Positions 13,616 to 21,527 are shown, counted from the stretch's first letter. The stretch: DNA of 38,036 bases from Methylomonas lenta (GCF_001644015.1 NZ_LUUI01000147.1:1-38036); one strand, 5' to 3'. Numbers and translations are program-made. Notes: generated by a model from the letters alone, not told the origin.

Positions 13616-13698
13616 TTGTTTGTAATCCCAAACGAATCTTAAGGCCTTGGCCTGCTATGCAAACAGTTTGAATCCCCCCATCAGCCTTTTGAGTCCCC

Positions 13699-15060
13699 AT
13701 GAAAATTGTCATTCTTGGCGCCGGTGTCACCGGCTCTTCAGTTGCCGGCGCCTTAGCCAGTGAAGAAAACGACATTGTCGTCATCGACAAAAAGCCTCAT
13801 TTACTTTCGGCGCTAAAGTCACGCCTGGACATCGGCACGATTGAAGGCAACGCCGCTCACCCCGGCGTACTGGAACAAGCCGGCGTTGGCACAGCCGACA
13901 TGGTTATAGCCGTCACTGACCGCGACGAAACCAATATGTTGGCTTGCCAAGTTATCAATACACTGTATGCCAAGCCCAAAACTATCGCCCGGGTTCGCGC
14001 CATTGACTTCCTCAACCACCCTGAATTATTTCAACCCGGCGGAATCGACATTGTCATTAGCCCGGAACAAGTCGTCACCGAAGCCATCCATAACCTGATC
14101 AAATACCCAGGCGCTTTGCATGTTTCTCAATTTGCCGATGGTTTAGTGCGCTTGGTGTCAATTCGCGTGGTACCCAACGGTTTTTTAACGGGCAAACCGA
14201 TACAGGCTGTCAAAGAAAAACTGGCTGATGGCATGATCCGCGTGGTGGCCATTTTTCGTGATGGCAAGGCCATAGTGGTCAATGGGGAAGCCTTGATTGC
14301 GACAGGGGATGAAGTATTTTTCGTCTGCCCACGCGATAAAGTACGTAAAACCCTAGCTGATTTGCACAAACTGGAAAGCCCGATCAAATCGATTTTACTG
14401 GCCGGTGGCGGTCATGTCGGCAAGCGCCTGGCTATAGCTTTAGAAAACAATTTTCACGTCAAGGTAATTGAGCAAGATCTTAACCGTGCCAAAGAAATCT
14501 CAAATGACTTACGTAAGACCATGATTTTACATGGTGATTGTACTGATGAAGCGCTGTTGCAGGAAGAACAAATCGAAGACATCGACCTGTTTTGCGCCAT
14601 CACCAACAACGATGGCATTAATCTGATCTCGGCAGGATTAGCCAAGAAACTCGGCGCCAAAAAATCCATCTGCCTGATTAATAACAATTCCTATCTAAAA
14701 TTACTGGCAGATACCGATATCGATTTGGTCATACAACCTAAACTTGAAACGCTGGGAGGCATACTTCGACACGTGAGAAAAGGTGACGTGGTCGGGGTCA
14801 GTTCCGTCTGTGGCGGCAGCGCCGAAGCCATTGAAGCTATCGCTCATCGCAGCAAAAATTCCGCATCAGGATCGGTCGTTGGACTCAGGGTTGATCAAAT
14901 CAACCTGCCTGATGGTGTTATTTTAGGCGCACTTATACGTGAACAGGAAATGATTCAGATTCATCATGACACGGTATTTTCAGAGGGTGATCACGTCGTG
15001 ATGTTTGCGCTGGATAAAAAACTTATTAAGGCTATTGAAGGTTATTTTCAACCCATCTAA
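13699..15060 (+). CDS. trkA: Trk system potassium uptake regulatory protein TrkA
   Basis: TrkA is the cytoplasmic peripheral subunit that gates the TrkH/TrkG potassium channel in response to nucleotides. The 453-aa protein has the duplicated RCK architecture: a Rossmann NAD-binding domain starting IVILGAGVTGSSVAGALA with the acidic strand end IVVID, a TrkA-C domain (about 140-225), a second Rossmann domain ILLAGGGHVGKRLAIAL near residue 233, and a final TrkA-C domain. Length matches E. coli (458 aa). It is usually near rsmB/fmt or ntrX; here it stands alone between secA and a convergent gene pair, and no trkH is in the window. Confidence 0.95.
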   Translation: MKIVILGAGVTGSSVAGALASEENDIVVIDKKPHLLSALKSRLDIGTIEGNAAHPGVLEQAGVGTADMVIAVTDRDETNMLACQVINTLYAKPKTIARVRAIDFLNHPELFQPGGIDIVISPEQVVTEAIHNLIKYPGALHVSQFADGLVRLVSIRVVPNGFLTGKPIQAVKEKLADGMIRVVAIFRDGKAIVVNGEALIATGDEVFFVCPRDKVRKTLADLHKLESPIKSILLAGGGHVGKRLAIALENNFHVKVIEQDLNRAKEISNDLRKTMILHGDCTDEALLQEEQIEDIDLFCAITNNDGINLISAGLAKKLGAKKSICLINNNSYLKLLADTDIDLVIQPKLETLGGILRHVRKGDVVGVSSVCGGSAEAIEAIAHRSKNSASGSVVGLRVDQINLPDGVILGALIREQEMIQIHHDTVFSEGDHVVMFALDKKLIKAIEGYFQPI

Positions 15061-15104
15061 TTCAAAAATAGTGGCTAGCACGATGAAATCCGTAGCAGAA
15101 AATT

Positions 15105-15641
15105 TTAACGGTCAGTATCAATGAAAGCCAGTGTCTTTTGCGGCATGCCGGCAGAGCCAGTCTGCTGCAAGGAAAACTGACTATCTTCATGCACTGCGGT
15201 CATGAACTGAATCAGTTGCATCTCAATTTTGACTCTTTCCTGCGCATCTTGTGTTTCCCACATGCTGTTCAACAACTGTTTGGCATGATGGTGGATAGTA
15301 AACGCCACCGCTTCGGGCAAATGAACGTAACTGGAGCGCAACGAATCTTTTAAACCATCCAGCGACTGCAGATATTGCTGATAGTCTTTTAAATCTTGCT
15401 TGCATTGAGTTTTTACCATGGCCAATTCATTTTGATTTTTGGTCTGGCTAATCGCTAATTCATGAGCCAACTGCTGCGTCCGCTTTTTTAACTGCGCCAC
15501 TAAAACTTGCTCAGCCAAGACTTGAGCCTGACGTAAAGCCGCAATATCCGGCTGCCTGGTTAACTGCCAGCGCAGACCCTCATCGCGTTTTTCGCGCCAA
15601 AACCCTAGCACCCGACTTAGCCAGTTATAGAGGCTTGGCAT
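15105..15641 (-). CDS. Unrecognised coiled-coil protein (last gene of a possible operon)
   Basis: I do not recognise this 178-aa protein. It has no signal peptide and no membrane segment. Residues of about 30-110 are rich in Gln, Leu, Lys and Ala with heptad-like spacing (VLAEQVLVAQLKKRTQQLAH), suggesting a coiled coil. The C-terminal part, with YVHLPEAVAFTIHHHAKQLL, is mixed helical. Its ATG lies 25 bases inside the preceding gene, a long overlap that argues for coupled translation and a physical partnership with the membrane protein encoded there. It is the end of a minus-strand run, convergent with trkA. Confidence 0.7.
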   Translation of the reverse strand: MPSLYNWLSRVLGFWREKRDEGLRWQLTRQPDIAALRQAQVLAEQVLVAQLKKRTQQLAHELAISQTKNQNELAMVKTQCKQDLKDYQQYLQSLDGLKDSLRSSYVHLPEAVAFTIHHHAKQLLNSMWETQDAQERVKIEMQLIQFMTAVHEDSQFSLQQTGSAGMPQKTLAFIDTDR

Positions 15642-16141
15642 AACAAGTTATTGCGTAAAGACAGCATAGCCTGAGGATCAGCTTGTTTTTGATGTTGTTT
15701 TAAGGCTTTGTAAGAACTAGGCGTCATTGAATCTGCCAACTCTACTTTGATTGCTTTGAACAGCAATCGACTTTGTTTTTTATTATTAGCCGCCAGCAAT
15801 CGCTGCTGTTCTAATTGGGTTAAATAATGCAGTTGGCGTTTTTCCAGCAACAACTTTTGCCCTGAGGCATGTTGATAAAACTGCAACATCACAAATCGCC
15901 GTAAAATCCTGCTTTCTTGACGAAAATAGCGTTTGATGTCATGAAATGCAACCTGCAGTATCACGCCGGTCACCCAGAAAATCAATAAAGCAAAGGCCAG
16001 CAACAATATATTGCCAGCCAAGGCATAACACCAGCCAGCCAGCGACAAAAAGCCCAGCTGCCAGACGCTAAAACCGAGTAGCAACAGTGTCATTGCTAGG
16101 CCACAAGCCAGTAGAACAGCATAGAGTGCGACTCTAGCCAT
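15617..16141 (-). CDS. Unrecognised inner-membrane protein with cytoplasmic helical tail
   Basis: This 174-aa protein is not one I recognise. It begins with two hydrophobic helices (about residues 5-35 and 42-66), followed by a basic, Gln/Leu-rich tail (FHDIKRYFRQESRILRRFV onward) likely to be cytoplasmic and helical. There is no cleavable signal peptide and no catalytic motif. It starts 5 bases after the VOC-family gene and overlaps the next coiled-coil gene by 25 bases, so the two unknown proteins are likely made together and may form a membrane-anchored complex. This is inference from overlap and composition only. Confidence 0.7.
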   Translation of the reverse strand: MARVALYAVLLACGLAMTLLLLGFSVWQLGFLSLAGWCYALAGNILLLAFALLIFWVTGVILQVAFHDIKRYFRQESRILRRFVMLQFYQHASGQKLLLEKRQLHYLTQLEQQRLLAANNKKQSRLLFKAIKVELADSMTPSSYKALKQHQKQADPQAMLSLRNNLLCQASITG

Positions 16142-16146
16142 ACGGA

Positions 16147-16524
16147 TTAAGCAGGCCTCTGAATAAACTCTAAAGCATTGCCGTCTCTATCCCTACAAAA
16201 TAAGGCTTTGCGACCTGAAAGGCTCATGGTGTAAACGAATCCGGCCTGCTCAAGCGCATCGCGCAAGGCATCCACCGAACTGCAATGCATCGCCACATGC
16301 CTATCTCGCCCGCCATGCTCCGGTCGGCCTGCGGTGGGATCAGGATTATCCAGCTCCAGCAAATGAATCTGCTGCGCGCCCAGCTGTAGCCAGGCACCGG
16401 GGAATGGCAGATTGGGGCGTTCCGTAGGCTGCATTCCTAATACATCCCTATACAGCTTGAGCGATTGCTCGGTATCGGAGACGATCAGGCTGGCATGATG
16501 AATCGTTAAATTGAATTTGGACAT
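16147..16524 (-). CDS. VOC (glyoxalase/dioxygenase) superfamily protein
   Basis: This 125-aa single-domain protein has the paired beta-alpha-beta-beta-beta fold of the vicinal oxygen chelate superfamily. Visible are IHHASLIVSDTEQSLKLYRDVLGM at the start, the ligand-like Glu in IHLLELDNP, the His of DRHVAMHC and the final Glu in DGNALEFIQ; these give a His-Glu-His-Glu metal set in the right order. The substrate cannot be read from sequence; lactoylglutathione lyase activity is not implied. It lies 30 bases after hyi in a run with glxR, so a role in handling reactive C2/C3 aldehydes is possible but unproven. Confidence 0.85.
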   Translation of the reverse strand: MSKFNLTIHHASLIVSDTEQSLKLYRDVLGMQPTERPNLPFPGAWLQLGAQQIHLLELDNPDPTAGRPEHGGRDRHVAMHCSSVDALRDALEQAGFVYTMSLSGRKALFCRDRDGNALEFIQRPA

Positions 16525-16554
16525 GGCAAAAACCAGTGATTTAAGGCATGCGCA

Positions 16555-17346
16555 TTATAACGCAGGCTTGCCGGAAGAGTTTTTCATCCATCCCAAACTA
16601 TCTGTAGTACTGCCTACGGGCTTATATTCTGCGCCCACCCAACCCTGATAAGGCACGCCAGCAATCAAGTCAAACAAATTGGCAAAATCCACCCGCCCTG
16701 TGCCGGGTTGGCCGCGTCCAGGACAGTCGGCAAATTGAAAATGAGCGATTTTATCGATGTGTTGCGTGATGAATGCCGCGCAATCCTCCTGCATCCGACT
16801 CATATGATAAATATCGTATTGCAAGCGCAACCTGGGATGACCGACCGCCGCCAACACTGACAACATCTTTAAACTGCTATCAATAATAAACCCCGGCATG
16901 TCGTGACTATTCACGGCTTCAAACACGGTGGTGACGCCAATATCGGCAAAAACATCTGCGGCATAAGCCAAGTTGGCTTGAAAAGTTTGTTGATACTCGG
17001 CCAGGCGAGACGGATTCAAACATCGCCCTGGCAGAATGTTAATTGCCTCGGGCTTTAATAGCTGAGCATAGTCCAGCGTTTGGGCAACGGCCGCTTTAAA
17101 CTGAGATTGTTTTTCCGGTACCGCCGCCAAGCCCTCGCCGCCTTGCAGCAAGGTGTCTGCGTCGACGTTAAACAACACCAGTTTTAAATCGTGTGCCCCC
17201 AACTCGGCTTGAACGGCTGCGGCGGGCAATTCATAGGGAAACTGAATTTCCACCGCATCGAAACCGTATGCTTTTGCCGCCTGAAAACGTTCAAGCAGCG
17301 GCAGTTCGGTAAATAACAGACTCAGATTAGCACTAAAACGCAACAT
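16555..17346 (-). CDS. hyi: Hydroxypyruvate isomerase
   Basis: The enzyme interconverts hydroxypyruvate and tartronate semialdehyde. The 263-aa TIM-barrel protein aligns along its whole length with E. coli Hyi: MLRFSANLSLLFTELPLLERF at the start, EIQFPYE, FEAVNSHDMPGF with a metal-ligand Glu, LQYDIYHMSRMQ, FQFADCPGRGQPGTG, and GWVGAEYKPVGST near the end. It starts in a TGATG overlap with glxR, the gene for the next enzyme acting on tartronate semialdehyde. Glyoxylate carboligase (gcl), the usual third partner, is not in the window. Confidence 0.93.
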   Translation of the reverse strand: MLRFSANLSLLFTELPLLERFQAAKAYGFDAVEIQFPYELPAAAVQAELGAHDLKLVLFNVDADTLLQGGEGLAAVPEKQSQFKAAVAQTLDYAQLLKPEAINILPGRCLNPSRLAEYQQTFQANLAYAADVFADIGVTTVFEAVNSHDMPGFIIDSSLKMLSVLAAVGHPRLRLQYDIYHMSRMQEDCAAFITQHIDKIAHFQFADCPGRGQPGTGRVDFANLFDLIAGVPYQGWVGAEYKPVGSTTDSLGWMKNSSGKPAL

Positions 17347-18224
17347 CAGGCCTGCCGATAAAGTTTGATCAAAGTGGATGGATCCTGCTCCAGAAACCCC
17401 TGACTGCCGTGCAACTGCATCAATTGCGCTGCCAAGCCGGACATGGGTATGGCACTGCCCTGCTCTACCGCCAGATCAACCGCCATATTCAAGTCCTTCA
17501 GCAAGGTTTTGACCCGCCATTTCACGGGTTCGAATTGAGCGGCCGCCATTTCCGGACCGACGATTTGCAAAGGTTTGGAATCGGCGAAACCGCCTGCCAG
17601 TGCTTCAGGGATTTTTGCGCTCTCGACCCCGGCTTGCTGAGCCAGCGCCATCATTTCCGCAATCACCAGCACATTACAACTGACGATCATTTGATTGCAA
17701 ATTTTTGTGGTCTGGCCACTGCCGACGGGTCCCATGTGAGTCAAACGACTGTATAAAGGCCGCAACACTTCGCGCGCGATGGCAATATCCTCAGCATCGC
17801 CCCCGGCCATGATCGCCAATGTGCCCAGCTCGGCGCCGGCAGTACCGCCTGAAACCGGCGCGTCCACCCAGCGCATATCGCATTGCTGCTTTAAACTGGC
17901 CGCTAACTGTTTGCTATTTTCCGGATGGATGCTGGATAAATCGATCACCAATTTGCCTGGGCTGCCATGCGGCAACACCTGCTGATTGACGATAGTTTCA
18001 ACCACAGCAGTATCGGCCAGGCACAATAAAATCACCTCGGAATTTGTCACCAGCTCGGCGAGGCTTAGGCAAATTTTTGCACCTGCCTGCTCTACAGCGA
18101 CTAGCTTATCCGGGCTACGATTCCAGACATTGACCTTAAACCCTGCCGCCAGCAGGCGCAAGGTCATGGGTTTGCCCATTAAGCCTATGCCGACGAATCC
18201 TAATGTCTTGTGTTGCAGCGGCAT
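17346..18224 (-). CDS. glxR: 2-hydroxy-3-oxopropionate (tartronate semialdehyde) reductase
   Basis: This 292-aa beta-hydroxyacid dehydrogenase reduces tartronate semialdehyde to D-glycerate with NAD(P)H. It has the N-terminal Rossmann motif GFVGIGLMGKPMTLRLLAAG, the substrate-binding DAPVSGGTAGAELGTLAIMAGG near residue 120, the catalytic Lys in GSGQTTKICNQMIV near residue 170, and the all-helical C-terminal domain. Length is typical. The overlap with hyi makes the substrate assignment better than sequence alone, which could also fit 3-hydroxyisobutyrate dehydrogenase. It lies 3 bases after the PRA-PH-like gene. Confidence 0.88.
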   Translation of the reverse strand: MPLQHKTLGFVGIGLMGKPMTLRLLAAGFKVNVWNRSPDKLVAVEQAGAKICLSLAELVTNSEVILLCLADTAVVETIVNQQVLPHGSPGKLVIDLSSIHPENSKQLAASLKQQCDMRWVDAPVSGGTAGAELGTLAIMAGGDAEDIAIAREVLRPLYSRLTHMGPVGSGQTTKICNQMIVSCNVLVIAEMMALAQQAGVESAKIPEALAGGFADSKPLQIVGPEMAAAQFEPVKWRVKTLLKDLNMAVDLAVEQGSAIPMSGLAAQLMQLHGSQGFLEQDPSTLIKLYRQA

Positions 18225-18227
18225 ATT

Positions 18228-18773
18228 TTATTCGTACAAAGCGTCACTTAAATCCGGCGCCGGCGGCAAAGTTTCCTTGGCGATGCGCTGTTTATAATCT
18301 CGCCCGGCACTGACACTGCTGCCGGCACTCTGCATTAGATTGTTGTGGACCAGGTTAAAAGCCTTATCAAAATCGGCATTGATAAAACCGCGGGCCAACT
18401 GTTCGCAGATGTTGTACAGCGCAGAGTAATGAATGCATTCGCCTGATGCACAGTTATTGATTTTATCCGACAACACCTCCATGACAGGTAATACCGAACC
18501 ATCCTGCCGCCAGGCTACCGAGGTAGACACTACGTCACCACCGGAACAGGCAATCGCCGCCAGCGAGTTATAGGCCAAATCCACCAGACCGGCCAAAATC
18601 TTGGCTAAATCGCCTATCGTAATAGCTTTGAGTGTTTCACTACCGCAATCCATCAATAAAGCCTGACGCATGACGATATCCATATCCGACAAATGCATGG
18701 TTTCGGGATAATCGGGCTGATCGATACCAAATTGGTCGTGAAAGTCTCTGACTTGTTGTAAATGTTTGTTCAT
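18228..18773 (-). CDS. Nucleotide pyrophosphohydrolase-like (PRA-PH/MazG-fold) protein with degenerate active site
   Basis: This 181-aa cytoplasmic protein starts VRDFHDQFGIDQPDYPETM and later has LAKILAGLVDLAYNSLAAIA and KAFNLVHNNLMQSAGSS, which resemble the helical PRA-PH/MazG-type family often annotated as HAD-like or Cof-like pyrophosphohydrolase. The usual EExxE acidic helix is here LLMDCGSETLKAI, and only one Asp of the second acidic motif remains (LVDL), so hydrolysis may be lost. About 45 residues with four Cys (CSGGD, NNCASGECIHY, NICEQ) separate the halves. A GGAG site precedes the ATG. It is the first gene of the minus-strand run with glxR and hyi. The family call is moderate. Confidence 0.6.
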   Translation of the reverse strand: MNKHLQQVRDFHDQFGIDQPDYPETMHLSDMDIVMRQALLMDCGSETLKAITIGDLAKILAGLVDLAYNSLAAIACSGGDVVSTSVAWRQDGSVLPVMEVLSDKINNCASGECIHYSALYNICEQLARGFINADFDKAFNLVHNNLMQSAGSSVSAGRDYKQRIAKETLPPAPDLSDALYE

Positions 18774-18855
18774 GTCGTTCTCCTAAAGAGATGCAGTGAT
18801 GCAGGCATAGTACAAGCCTGCTGCAAAAACCGCAAAAAACTACGCAAACAGCGCT

Positions 18856-19344
18856 TTAGCTTAGGCGCTTTCTGGCTTGCAGCAAAGAAATAATCACGAC
18901 GATGATCAGAACAGCCAGCGAAAGTTCCAGGGTAAGAAATGCCGCGATTTTGAAATAGGCAAACCCTGGGTGTACAAATAATACCAGCCAGCCAGCCGCT
19001 TCATCAGCAATCGCAGATCCGTACACAATCACGCTCAACCAGACTTTAACCAAGGTAGGCAGGTGAGTCATTAACATTAAATGCGTCAGAGTCAATACCA
19101 ACATACCCATGGCAAACAAATGAAAATGCGTGACCTCCAATAAGCTTTGGTAGCTTCTAGGCTGGGTAAACTCCTGTTCTGAACCTAGATAATAGGCCAG
19201 CACGGAATCGACATTCAGATTCATTTTATGAAAATACATCAATCCATTGCTGATCCATAACAAGGCAACATAGACCAGGAACATCAAGATCAGCGTATTC
19301 ATTAAAAGTTGGCGATTTTGTTCGCCCGTAACAAAAAATCGCAT
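18856..19344 (-). CDS. Four-helix inner-membrane protein with conserved-looking histidines
   Basis: I do not recognise a named family. The 162-aa protein has about four membrane helices (residues 13-36, 72-93, 98-120 and 131-153). Histidines sit at helix ends and within helix 2: His39, His73, His75 (VTHFHLF), His88, His94 and His125, a layout compatible with b-type heme binding. It starts in a TGATG overlap with the FMN-binding protein gene, so the two are co-translated, and it is the third gene behind the Fur-box promoter. A redox role, passing electrons from the membrane to the periplasmic flavoprotein, is an inference. Confidence 0.7.
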   Translation of the reverse strand: MRFFVTGEQNRQLLMNTLILMFLVYVALLWISNGLMYFHKMNLNVDSVLAYYLGSEQEFTQPRSYQSLLEVTHFHLFAMGMLVLTLTHLMLMTHLPTLVKVWLSVIVYGSAIADEAAGWLVLFVHPGFAYFKIAAFLTLELSLAVLIIVVIISLLQARKRLS

Positions 19345-19895
19345 CAGTTTTTGGCAGGCTTGATCATGACTTGAAATACCGCCATTACCTTACGCGCACT
19401 ATTCAGAGATGCGCGAGTGCTCAAAGTGGCTCCGGTTACACCTTGAATATCTTTAGAGAAACTCAATTCATCCAATGTATGATTGAGTAGCTGATTAAAC
19501 CAACGCTCAGGTGGCTGATATTCCGGTGGCTCATGAAAAGCCAGTGTCACGACCTGGCGCAAGTTGCCCTGCGGATCGAGCACCACCATCAGTGTTTCTG
19601 GCTTGGTACGGACATTGTGCGACTCGATCGCTGCATAACCAATGATCTGATCTTGCTTTTTGCCGACGTAAAAGCTAAATAACTTAGATTCCATCTTAAC
19701 TTTAGCCAAACGTTCAATTTCCGTGACTTGCTCAGGGGTAGGAAATAAAGACTGCATTTCAACCTTGGCATCATCGCCAAAAGCCAATTTCATGGCTTCA
19801 TCTTTGCTGTAATACACGGTTGAAAAACAAGGCGTTACCCCAAAAACTAAAAGTGCCATCAGCAAAATAGGCCGAGCGTGTTTCAATATCAACAT
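19344..19895 (-). CDS. Periplasmic FMN-binding domain protein
   Basis: The 183-aa protein has a signal peptide (basic start, hydrophobic residues 9-24, likely cleavage near CFS-TVY). The mature part ends in an FMN_bind-type domain: KKQDQIIGYAAIESHNVRTKPE, then VVLDPQGNLRQV and the terminal GVTGATLSTRASLNSARKVM. In this domain family (NqrC, RnfG, NosR) the Thr of the S/T-G-A-T motif, here Thr157, carries FMN attached by ApbE. The Asp usually found six residues before that Thr is Gln151 here, so flavinylation is likely but not certain. The gene lies 134 bases after the porin and overlaps the next membrane-protein gene by one base. Confidence 0.8.
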   Translation of the reverse strand: MLILKHARPILLMALLVFGVTPCFSTVYYSKDEAMKLAFGDDAKVEMQSLFPTPEQVTEIERLAKVKMESKLFSFYVGKKQDQIIGYAAIESHNVRTKPETLMVVLDPQGNLRQVVTLAFHEPPEYQPPERWFNQLLNHTLDELSFSKDIQGVTGATLSTRASLNSARKVMAVFQVMIKPAKN

Positions 19896-19944
19896 AAGAA
19901 TAAGTTATGGGCCAGTTTAGAAAACAAGCCATTATGATAGAGAG

Positions 19945-19984
19945 TGGCTGTGGATTTGCCAAACAATTTGCCCATCCGCAGCCA
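19945..19984 (-). other. Strong stem-loop between porin and FMN-binding genes
   Basis: TGGCTGTGGAT (19945-19955) and ATCCGCAGCCA (19974-19984) form an 11-bp stem with one wobble pair around an 18-base loop. It lies after the porin stop and before the FMN-binding gene, with no T-run on the minus strand. It could be an mRNA-processing or stability element that sets different levels of porin and the downstream proteins, or a partial terminator. Confidence 0.5.
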
Positions 19985-20028
19985 AAAGATCGCGCTCCCT
20001 CCAATAGATTATCGAAAACAAGCAGATT

Positions 20029-21471
20029 TTAAAAAATAAAGCCAAGACCCAAGTTGAAATCATCCGGCACAGTATCATTTGGCGAAGTACCTGCTGGCTG
20101 TACGAAATTACGATAATCGGCTTTGATCACCACATTCGGTATCGGCTTGTAATTCATACCTACCTGAAAAATTTGCAGATTTTTCGATGGATTATCACTC
20201 CACCCTGTAGGCGCTTTGGCAATGGTATCCATATGTTCATACCGGAAAAAAGGCGCCAAATACTGGGTGGTTTCCGGGAAAATGTGAGGCAAAATGTCGT
20301 AACCGGCCTCGGTATACCAGCCGTAGTTTTGCGAACCGATGGTTTGCTTGGCCGCAGCACTCAGGATATCAGCATCACCGATATTACCGAATGAACCCAA
20401 AGTGCGGAACTCAAGACCACGATATTTCCATTGCAGATGCGCCTCATATAGCTGAGTAAATGCAGCCGCTTCAACACCGTTATATGTCTGATTCTGTCCC
20501 GAATTACCTAAATAAGTAGAGCCACCAATGGTAACACCCGGTAGCGCATTCGGTGCGTAGTCCAATCGGCCTACATAAGCCAAATCTTCCGCCAAGGCTA
20601 GACTACCGTCTTGACGACCACCTCGTATGCCATTTGAGCTAAACCCTTTGGCATCCATACCATTAATCACATAAGCGGTATAGGTCAAGCCTGGTGTCAA
20701 TTCACCGAACAGACCGCCACCGACTTCTCGCCAGGTTGTCGGGATAATACGTCGCTCAACTTCCGGACGATTATTACCAAAGTAGAATGGCGGTTCGTGG
20801 ATTTGGTTAAGAAAGCCCATAGGTAATAAAACCATACCGGCCCGTACGTTGGCCATAGGGTCAATAAAAAAATCCAATGCAGCAAACTCGACAGATACTT
20901 CACCTTTGTTCTCATCACCCGCCCCAGTTGTACCATGTTCAAATTCGATTTCGCTATTAAACAGGATGTTGTCGGTGAATTTATAACCCGCATAAAGCAC
21001 TAGACGTTCGAAATCGGCATTATCTGAGTTTTTAACCGTCCCATTTGAATTCATCCCGCCTTGGTCATCTACTCGAACCTGGTAGTTAGCCTCGCCATAA
21101 CCACCAATCGATAACCCTTTGCCCACCTGATAAACCTTGGATGCAGCAGGGCCTAAACCGTAGGCACTTTTGTATTCCGTTGTTTCCGGCACGACCAGTT
21201 GCGTACGCAGCTTTTCCACTTCTTCGGTTAATACATCGGTTTTACGCTCAACCTGACTTATATCAGCACTCGGCGGCGCTTTCTCAGCTACGGCTACTGT
21301 TTCCAGTTTTTTAGTCATGCTATCGATTTGCTGCTGCTGCGCCTGAATAATCTTCCACATGTCTTCCATCGTTTGCGGCTTTTCAGTCGGCAGATTATTA
21401 GCAGCACTTACAACACCATTCGCAGTCAGTGCTGCAATAGCAATGGCCAATTTTGAAATCTTGAGTTTCAT
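20029..21471 (-). CDS. Outer-membrane porin of the phosphate-selective porin O/P type
   Basis: The 480-aa protein has a signal peptide cleaved near residue 23 (VVSA-ANN), then a coiled-coil stretch at about residues 34-95 (MWKIIQAQQQQIDSMTKKLE), and a beta-barrel from about residue 120 ending in LGFIF with the terminal Phe recognised by the BAM complex. Barrel motifs such as LFNSEIEFEHG, VRAGMVLLPMGFLNQIHEPP and EVGGGLFGEL resemble the OprO/OprP-like porin group. The N-terminal coiled coil is a common addition in such porins. A Fur box overlaps the promoter, so iron starvation should induce it; the substrate is unknown and phosphate is not implied. Confidence 0.85.
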   Translation of the reverse strand: MKLKISKLAIAIAALTANGVVSAANNLPTEKPQTMEDMWKIIQAQQQQIDSMTKKLETVAVAEKAPPSADISQVERKTDVLTEEVEKLRTQLVVPETTEYKSAYGLGPAASKVYQVGKGLSIGGYGEANYQVRVDDQGGMNSNGTVKNSDNADFERLVLYAGYKFTDNILFNSEIEFEHGTTGAGDENKGEVSVEFAALDFFIDPMANVRAGMVLLPMGFLNQIHEPPFYFGNNRPEVERRIIPTTWREVGGGLFGELTPGLTYTAYVINGMDAKGFSSNGIRGGRQDGSLALAEDLAYVGRLDYAPNALPGVTIGGSTYLGNSGQNQTYNGVEAAAFTQLYEAHLQWKYRGLEFRTLGSFGNIGDADILSAAAKQTIGSQNYGWYTEAGYDILPHIFPETTQYLAPFFRYEHMDTIAKAPTGWSDNPSKNLQIFQVGMNYKPIPNVVIKADYRNFVQPAGTSPNDTVPDDFNLGLGFIF

Positions 21472-21497
21472 ATTGCTCTCCAGTAAAAGTTGGGAGC

Positions 21498-21527
21498 AGT
21501 ATAAGATAGCATCTATTGCTAATGCAA
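21498..21527 (-). promoter_or_regulatory. Promoter of the porin/FMN-binding unit
   Basis: On the minus strand TTGCAT (21527-21522) and TATACT (21503-21498) are 18 bases apart and lie about 27 bases before the porin ATG. The -35 hexamer overlaps the Fur box, the expected geometry for repression by Fe-Fur. Confidence 0.55.

Larger units (their letters stand above)
13231..13698. other. 468-base intergenic region between divergent secA and trkA
   Basis: I see no convincing coding sequence or structural RNA. It holds a perfect TATAAT-type -10 for secA, a promoter for trkA, a perfect 12-base palindrome GCATGCGCATGC at 13445-13456, and several short inverted repeats in the trkA leader: GTTTG/CAAAC at 13618-13633, AGGCC-TT-GGCCT at 13642-13653 and CAAACAGTTTG at 13660-13670. 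The middle part (about 13320-13550) is AT-rich and shows nothing else recognisable. Confidence 0.6.

Noticed and set aside
13616-13698. Possible tRNA in the trkA leader because of a GTTTGAATCCC stretch resembling a T-arm
   Set aside because: No acceptor stem, D-arm or anticodon arm can be built around it.
13539-13790. Minus-strand frame of 83 codons across the trkA start
   Set aside because: It lies over the trkA promoter and the start of a certain gene on the other strand, and its translation has no family resemblance or ribosome site.
20029-21471. Naming the porin as a phosphate-specific OprP/OprO
   Set aside because: The fold resembles that group, but the Fur box and neighbours point to iron, and I cannot see the specific phosphate-binding Arg ladder.
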